Assembly: GCA_051155735.1 (NCBI GenBank)
Contig: DAXETX010000387.1
Location: 1 to 25,965 of the forward strand
DNA length: 25,965 nt
Direction of reading: 5' to 3'
Origin: JASJCP01 sp051155735
GTDB lineage: Bacteria; Cyanobacteriota; Cyanobacteriia; Cyanobacteriales; Xenococcaceae
Both the position numbers and the translations under genes were made by a program. Below are positions 22,727-25,965 of this stretch, one piece after another; position 1 is the first letter of the stretch; each line of letters starts with the position of its first letter. A model generated the notes under the pieces. That model saw nothing but the letters and a program-made list of their open reading frames with translations, had not been told where the DNA came from and made no database searches.

Positions 22727-22735
22727 ATCTAAGTT

Positions 22736-23350
22736 TTAAGGGCTTTGTCTTTGATTAGTTTTGTCTAACCGCAGTAATCGCCCCAATAGATAGCCTCCCC
22801 AACCAGGAATAGCGACAGATGTAGCTAAAATCGTCGTTGTGGCACTGAGTCGGCTAGAAAGTGTTCGTGCTGGCTCTAAGCCTTGAAAAATAAAACTAAT
22901 CGTGACAATTACCGCAAATACTCCTGCTGTTAAACCACTGACGCTTTTGATAAATTCTTTAGGATGAGGAACATCAGGTTTTTTCAAGCTTTTATGCAAA
23001 AAAAATCCTGAGAAAAAACCTGCTATTCCTAGAAAGCCAATCACCATGGCGCGTATTTCTAATCCTTGAACTTCCGTAGTCTCAACTTTTAAATAATCGG
23101 CGAGAACTGAACCCGTACCGAGAATGCTTCCAGCGATCGCCCCTAAATTAAACCACCAAAATAGCGGTTTAGCAACACGAGTTCCAGCATAGGAAGCAAA
23201 GGCGATCGCTATTGAGCAGATAAAAGCAGAAAGTAGTAGCTGTAAATTGCTAGCAATAAAATAGGCGAGAGTTCCTCCGATTAATGCTCCCATCAGCCGA
23301 GACAAATCGGTTGCAATTAATTTGGTTTGATGATTAGTGTGCCGACTCAT
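22736..23350 (-). CDS. Integral membrane protein of unknown function
   Basis: A 204-residue hydrophobic protein. I see about six membrane segments: roughly 18-33, 36-54, 64-84, 101-117, 136-155 and 172-190. Several are rich in small residues (LMGALIGGTLAYFIA, GFLGIAGFFSGFFL, VAIPGWGGYLLGRLLRL), as in small transporters or assembly factors. Polar loops are short, and there are no conserved charged residues inside the membrane to suggest a substrate. A basic, His-containing N-terminus (MSRHTNHQTK) should face the cytoplasm. I cannot name the family. The start is the ATG at 23350. It is divergent from the secreted-protein cluster across about 160 bp and convergent with the cyclophilin gene. Confidence 0.75.
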   Translation of the reverse strand: MSRHTNHQTKLIATDLSRLMGALIGGTLAYFIASNLQLLLSAFICSIAIAFASYAGTRVAKPLFWWFNLGAIAGSILGTGSVLADYLKVETTEVQGLEIRAMVIGFLGIAGFFSGFFLHKSLKKPDVPHPKEFIKSVSGLTAGVFAVIVTISFIFQGLEPARTLSSRLSATTTILATSVAIPGWGGYLLGRLLRLDKTNQRQSP

Positions 23351-23510
23351 AATTAATTAACTTTTTGAAAAAAATCTTAATAAATAGCCAGTTTTAAGGA
23401 ACAGTAAGTTATTTTTTCGGAACTTTTGGCTAGTTTCATATATTTTCAGATAAATTTCTTATTTCTTGAGACTAATCTTTATTGCAAGTTTTAGATGAGG
23501 CGTGAAATTG

Positions 23511-24137
23511 ATGACGAAAAAATGGCAAGACCATTTAGCAATTCTTAGTTTGCTGATTCTGAGCAGTATAGATCTCAATCTTGCTGCATTGGCTGTTCCC
23601 AAAGATCAATCTCTGAAATTACAATCTTCTCCATCTAACATTGAATCTACTTCGAGCAGACATTTTAAACAAGCTCAAGCTGACTTGAATCGACTTACAG
23701 AAGCAAATATCCGTCAGGTTTTGACGTTAATTCAAACAGCAGGAAATCAGCAAGATATTGCAGAAATTTTGCAGTATGTTGCCCCCTTTGCTCATTCTGA
23801 AATTAGCTTAAACTTGGGCAATAGCATTTTAACAACTAGTGTTAACGGCACAGAAGAGCATCGAAACTTATTAGCTCAAACTTACAATAAATTTAAAGAA
23901 CGTAACACCATCAACGAAAAAGTAGATATCTTGGTTTCTGCTGATGGCGAATTTGCCATAGCGACTGTTTATCGTATTAGAGAAGTTACTGATGAGCAGG
24001 GCAAACAATTTATTTCTGGCAGTGTTAACACACTCAGATTCGGTATGGTAAATGAGCAACCCATGATAGTCTCTGCTGCCTTAGAAGGATGGCTATCCGA
24101 ACGTCCTTCGCTAATAGAACAACCCGAAGTTAACTAA
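23511..24137 (+). CDS. Secreted protein, possible NTF2-like fold
   Basis: A 208-residue protein. The N-terminus MTKKWQDHLAILSLLILSSI is a signal peptide ending near AALA (about 25-28). A Gln/Ser-rich linker follows, then a compact domain from about residue 60: helices LTEANIRQVLTLIQTAGNQQDIAEILQYVAPFA, then strands around NGTEEHRNLLAQTYNKFKER, DILVSADGEFAIATVYRIRE and FGMVNEQPMIVSAALEGW. That helix-then-curved-sheet order is like NTF2/SnoaL-like proteins, but the match is by eye. I chose ATG 23511 because GAGG ends at 23500 with 10-nt spacing. A GTG at 23502 would leave one base between Shine-Dalgarno and start. It is the first gene of a run of exported products. Confidence 0.75.
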   Translation: MTKKWQDHLAILSLLILSSIDLNLAALAVPKDQSLKLQSSPSNIESTSSRHFKQAQADLNRLTEANIRQVLTLIQTAGNQQDIAEILQYVAPFAHSEISLNLGNSILTTSVNGTEEHRNLLAQTYNKFKERNTINEKVDILVSADGEFAIATVYRIREVTDEQGKQFISGSVNTLRFGMVNEQPMIVSAALEGWLSERPSLIEQPEVN

Positions 24138-24175
24138 CTATTTTGCCCAATTTACATAAGTATTTGAGGTATTCG

Positions 24176-24520
24176 ATGCACAAATTAAAGATAATTAGCT
24201 CGACTGTATTAACTGTTGGTATGACAATTAGTATGCCCACTCCAGCTAGGGCAGATTTTGGCGATGTGATGCTAGGGATCGGAGCAGGGGCAGCAACTAG
24301 CATCATTATTAACAGTAACAATAGAAGAGCGACAGAAGAGCGATATAAACCAGTTCCCCCAGAACAAGAATATTATCGGGGTGTCCAAGATGGCATAAAC
24401 GGAGCTAAATACGACAATCCTCGCAACTCTTCAGACTATGACAAAGGGTATCAAGAAGGATTGGACAGAAGCAGCAAAGAGTCATCCGTTCCTCTCCTTG
24501 AAAAAGAGCGGAACGGATGA
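24176..24520 (+). CDS. Small secreted protein with Gly-rich segment and YxxGxxDG motif
   Basis: A 114-residue exported protein. The signal peptide ends at ARA (24-26). The mature part begins DFGDVMLGIGAGAATSIIIN, a glycine-spaced hydrophobic stretch, then a polar region with YYRGVQDGINGAKYDN and DYDKGYQEGLDR, a Tyr-Gly-Asp repeat found in other small cyanobacterial exported proteins. I do not know its function; the Gly-rich helix could insert in or associate with a membrane. ATG 24176 is fixed by GAGG 6 nt upstream. The last 13 codons (KESSVPLLEKERNG region) are encoded by a perfect inverted repeat and look like an addition to the ancestral C-terminus. Confidence 0.7.
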   Translation: MHKLKIISSTVLTVGMTISMPTPARADFGDVMLGIGAGAATSIIINSNNRRATEERYKPVPPEQEYYRGVQDGINGAKYDNPRNSSDYDKGYQEGLDRSSKESSVPLLEKERNG

Positions 24521-24522
24521 CT
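24480..24522. repeat. 13-bp inverted repeat over the gene end
   Basis: AGTCATCCGTTCC (24480-24492) and GGAACGGATGACT (24510-24522) are perfect complements around a 17-nt loop; CTC and GAG inside the loop could extend the stem. The stop codon TGA (24518-24520) lies within the right arm. No T-run follows directly (an 8-T run begins about 35 nt on), so it is either a weak terminator or the footprint of a small mobile repeat. Confidence 0.7.
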
Positions 24523-24578
24523 TCGTCAAAACATATCTCATTGTTATCTTGCTAGTATCTTTTTTTTGTCAAAATTAT

Positions 24579-25745
24579 ATGAAATCAAATCAAGGCTTTT
24601 TTTTAATAATTTTGCTTTGGCAAATATTGCCTGTTGGATTAGTTAAAGCCGAAAGTTTAGTAGCAACTACCAATTTTAGCGATCCTAAATATTTTTCTTT
24701 CTCCGAGGAAGAGATACAAGTTTTGCCAGTTTCTTTATCTTGGACGACAAAATTACCTTTAGTTTTAAAAAAGTCTCAATTTTCACAACTTAATTCAAAA
24801 GCGATCGCCTATTGGCAAGCAGATAATTTTTCCTCAATATTATTATCAATCCAAATTAGTACCAAAGCCAGTGATTTAAACTTCATCCCAGAGGAATCTG
24901 CAGAACTTTCGCTAAAAAATTTCTTCCCGCTTCAAACCGCTCAAAGTGCTGATGAGAATCAAGTATTTTCTCAAGAAACTCCAGAAGCGACTTCGGGGAC
25001 TAGCGATCTGGCTCAGCAATCACAAAATCCCATTGCTAATCTCATCAGTGTTCCTTTTCAAAACAATTTTAACTTTAACGTCGGAGAAAATGAAGATCTG
25101 CAATATGTTTTAAATATTCAGCCAGTGATTCCGACATCGCTAAACGCAGATTTATTGCTAGTAACTCGGACAATCGTCCCTTTGATTTCTCAGCCCACAA
25201 TTGAGGTGAATACTACTACAGGAGAAATAAAATCAGACTCGACATTTGGTCTAGGTGATATTAATCCTCAGTTTTTTTTTGTTCCCGATACAGATAGTAA
25301 TTTGACCTGGGGTTTAGGACCAGTTTTTCTCCTACCTACTGCTACAGATGAGGTTTTGGGAACAGGAAAATGGGGTATCGGTCCTACGGGAGTGATAGTT
25401 TTGACTCGTGGTAACTGGTTAATTGGGGTATTAGCCAATCAAGTTTGGTCGTTTGCTGGCGACTCGGAACGTCAAGAAGTAAGTCAGTTTTTGATACAGC
25501 CTTTTGTTAATTATAGTTTGCCAGATGGTTGGACAATAGGTTCAGCACCCACGATTACTGCCAACTGGAACGCTGATGAAGATGATAAATGGACAGTTCC
25601 TGTCGGACTTAGTCTTAGTAAGCTGTTTACTATCGGTACTCAACCAGCGACTCTCGCCTTGGGAGGCTTCTACAATGTAGAGAGTCCGACATTTGGACCT
25701 GATTGGACGCTACGATTACAGTTTACTTTGTTGTATCCCAGATAG
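24579..25745 (+). CDS. Outer-membrane beta-barrel protein (porin/transporter-like)
   Basis: A 388-residue exported protein. The signal peptide MKSNQGFFLIILLWQILPVG ends near KAES. Residues about 25-145 are polar and low in structure. From about 150 to the end there are alternating hydrophobic/polar strands with aromatic girdles: NNFNFNVGENEDLQYVLNIQPVI, TFGLGDINPQFFFV, TWGLGPVFLLPTATDEVLGTGKWGIGPTGVIV, WLIGVLANQVWSF, FLIQPFVNYSL, and a terminal strand LRLQFTLLYPR. This pattern fits the family often labelled neuromedin U-like or MetA-pathway phenol-degradation outer-membrane protein. The substrate is unknown. I chose ATG 24579. The frame extends upstream through another hydrophobic stretch into the previous gene, but without a better start. 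No ribosome site is evident. Confidence 0.75.
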   Translation: MKSNQGFFLIILLWQILPVGLVKAESLVATTNFSDPKYFSFSEEEIQVLPVSLSWTTKLPLVLKKSQFSQLNSKAIAYWQADNFSSILLSIQISTKASDLNFIPEESAELSLKNFFPLQTAQSADENQVFSQETPEATSGTSDLAQQSQNPIANLISVPFQNNFNFNVGENEDLQYVLNIQPVIPTSLNADLLLVTRTIVPLISQPTIEVNTTTGEIKSDSTFGLGDINPQFFFVPDTDSNLTWGLGPVFLLPTATDEVLGTGKWGIGPTGVIVLTRGNWLIGVLANQVWSFAGDSERQEVSQFLIQPFVNYSLPDGWTIGSAPTITANWNADEDDKWTVPVGLSLSKLFTIGTQPATLALGGFYNVESPTFGPDWTLRLQFTLLYPR

Positions 25746-25749
25746 GTTT

Positions 25750-25965
25750 ATGGAGATAGTAGAACAGTTAGAAAACATTTTAGCCATTTTTATTAGTTAC
25801 TTAGCATGGTTACTAGAAGCGATCGCAGCTTTAGCGATTTTGCTAGGATTACTTAAAACAATTCAGTTAGCTCTACGCTATAGTAACCGTCAGGGGATCA
25901 AGTTTCGGTTTATCAAAATTCGCATTAGTTTTGGTACTTGGCTGGCTTTAGCTCTCGAATTTCAA
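25750..25965 (+). CDS. DUF1622 membrane protein (5' part, cut by window end)
   Basis: The first 72 codons of a gene that runs off the right edge. It starts at ATG 25750, 4 bp after the barrel-protein stop, so the two are almost surely cotranscribed. The product has a membrane segment at residues about 8-43 (ILAIFISYLAWLLEAIAALA ... LKTIQLAL), a basic loop (RYSNRQGIKFRFIKIR) and then ISFGTWLALALEFQ, the conserved core of DUF1622 proteins, which are small integral membrane proteins of unknown function. Confidence 0.8.
   Translation, partial: MEIVEQLENILAIFISYLAWLLEAIAALAILLGLLKTIQLALRYSNRQGIKFRFIKIRISFGTWLALALEFQ

Noticed and set aside
23502..23510. GTG at 23502 as the start of the secreted protein
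   Set aside because: It leaves only one base after the GAGG ribosome site, while ATG 23511 has 10-nt spacing and a good signal peptide.
24438..24578. Upstream extension of the barrel protein to an ATG at 24438
   Set aside because: It would overlap the previous gene by over 80 bp and put two hydrophobic stretches before the mature protein. ATG 24579 gives a clean signal peptide.

Overview
The window is chromosomal DNA from a cyanobacterium. HIP1 octamers (GCGATCGC) occur about 28 times by eye, roughly one per kilobase. The genes are typical of the group: an FtsH3-type thylakoid protease, a DesC acyl-lipid desaturase, a TLP40/CYP38-like cyclophilin, a CIA30 protein related to HCF173, and CimA-type citramalate synthase. 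Base composition is moderately AT-rich. A Synechocystis/Pleurocapsales-like coccoid lineage would fit, but the sequence alone does not fix the genus. There are no rRNA or tRNA genes, CRISPR arrays, transposases or prophage.

Layout. 1-1000: the 3' end of a frameshifted conserved gene, then a reverse-strand [2Fe-2S] ferredoxin. 964-5563: a tight forward operon of cimA, an unrecognised conserved gene and an LpxB-like glycosyltransferase. 5872-8000: an exported protein with a long charged helix, convergent with a pentapeptide-repeat protein. 8107-10672 (reverse): leuD and ftsH3 with a clear terminator between them. 10935-14125 (forward): msrA, an orphan histidine kinase flanked on both sides by heptanucleotide repeats, and a CIA30 protein with a degraded nucleotide-binding domain. 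14205-16545: desC (reverse), divergent from a TetR regulator fused to a degenerate tyrosine-recombinase-like domain; the region between them holds strong operator-like palindromes. 16548-19829 (reverse): a BaiN/HI0933 flavoprotein, an easily missed 57-codon membrane protein, then a cobalamin-riboswitch-led hupE-cobW operon. 20132-22636 (forward): argJ and the cyclophilin. 22736-25965: a membrane protein facing away from a cluster of small exported proteins, an outer-membrane barrel and the start of a DUF1622 membrane protein.

How they fit together. CimA and LeuD both serve the citramalate route to 2-oxobutyrate and isoleucine, although they are in separate transcription units. The B12 riboswitch ties hupE and cobW to cobalt supply for cobalamin. 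The TetR fusion sits where a desC regulator would be expected, and the paired 17-bp sites make it testable. The last 2.5 kb looks like an envelope locus.

The most unusual items are the TetR/recombinase-like fusion with its candidate operators (15168-16545), the CIA30 protein that has lost its Rossmann glycine motif (12872-14125), the palindromes built around HIP1 sites (11591-11618, 22698-22726), and a 13-bp inverted repeat that supplies the last codons of a secreted protein (24480-24522). I see no large undescribed multi-gene system.
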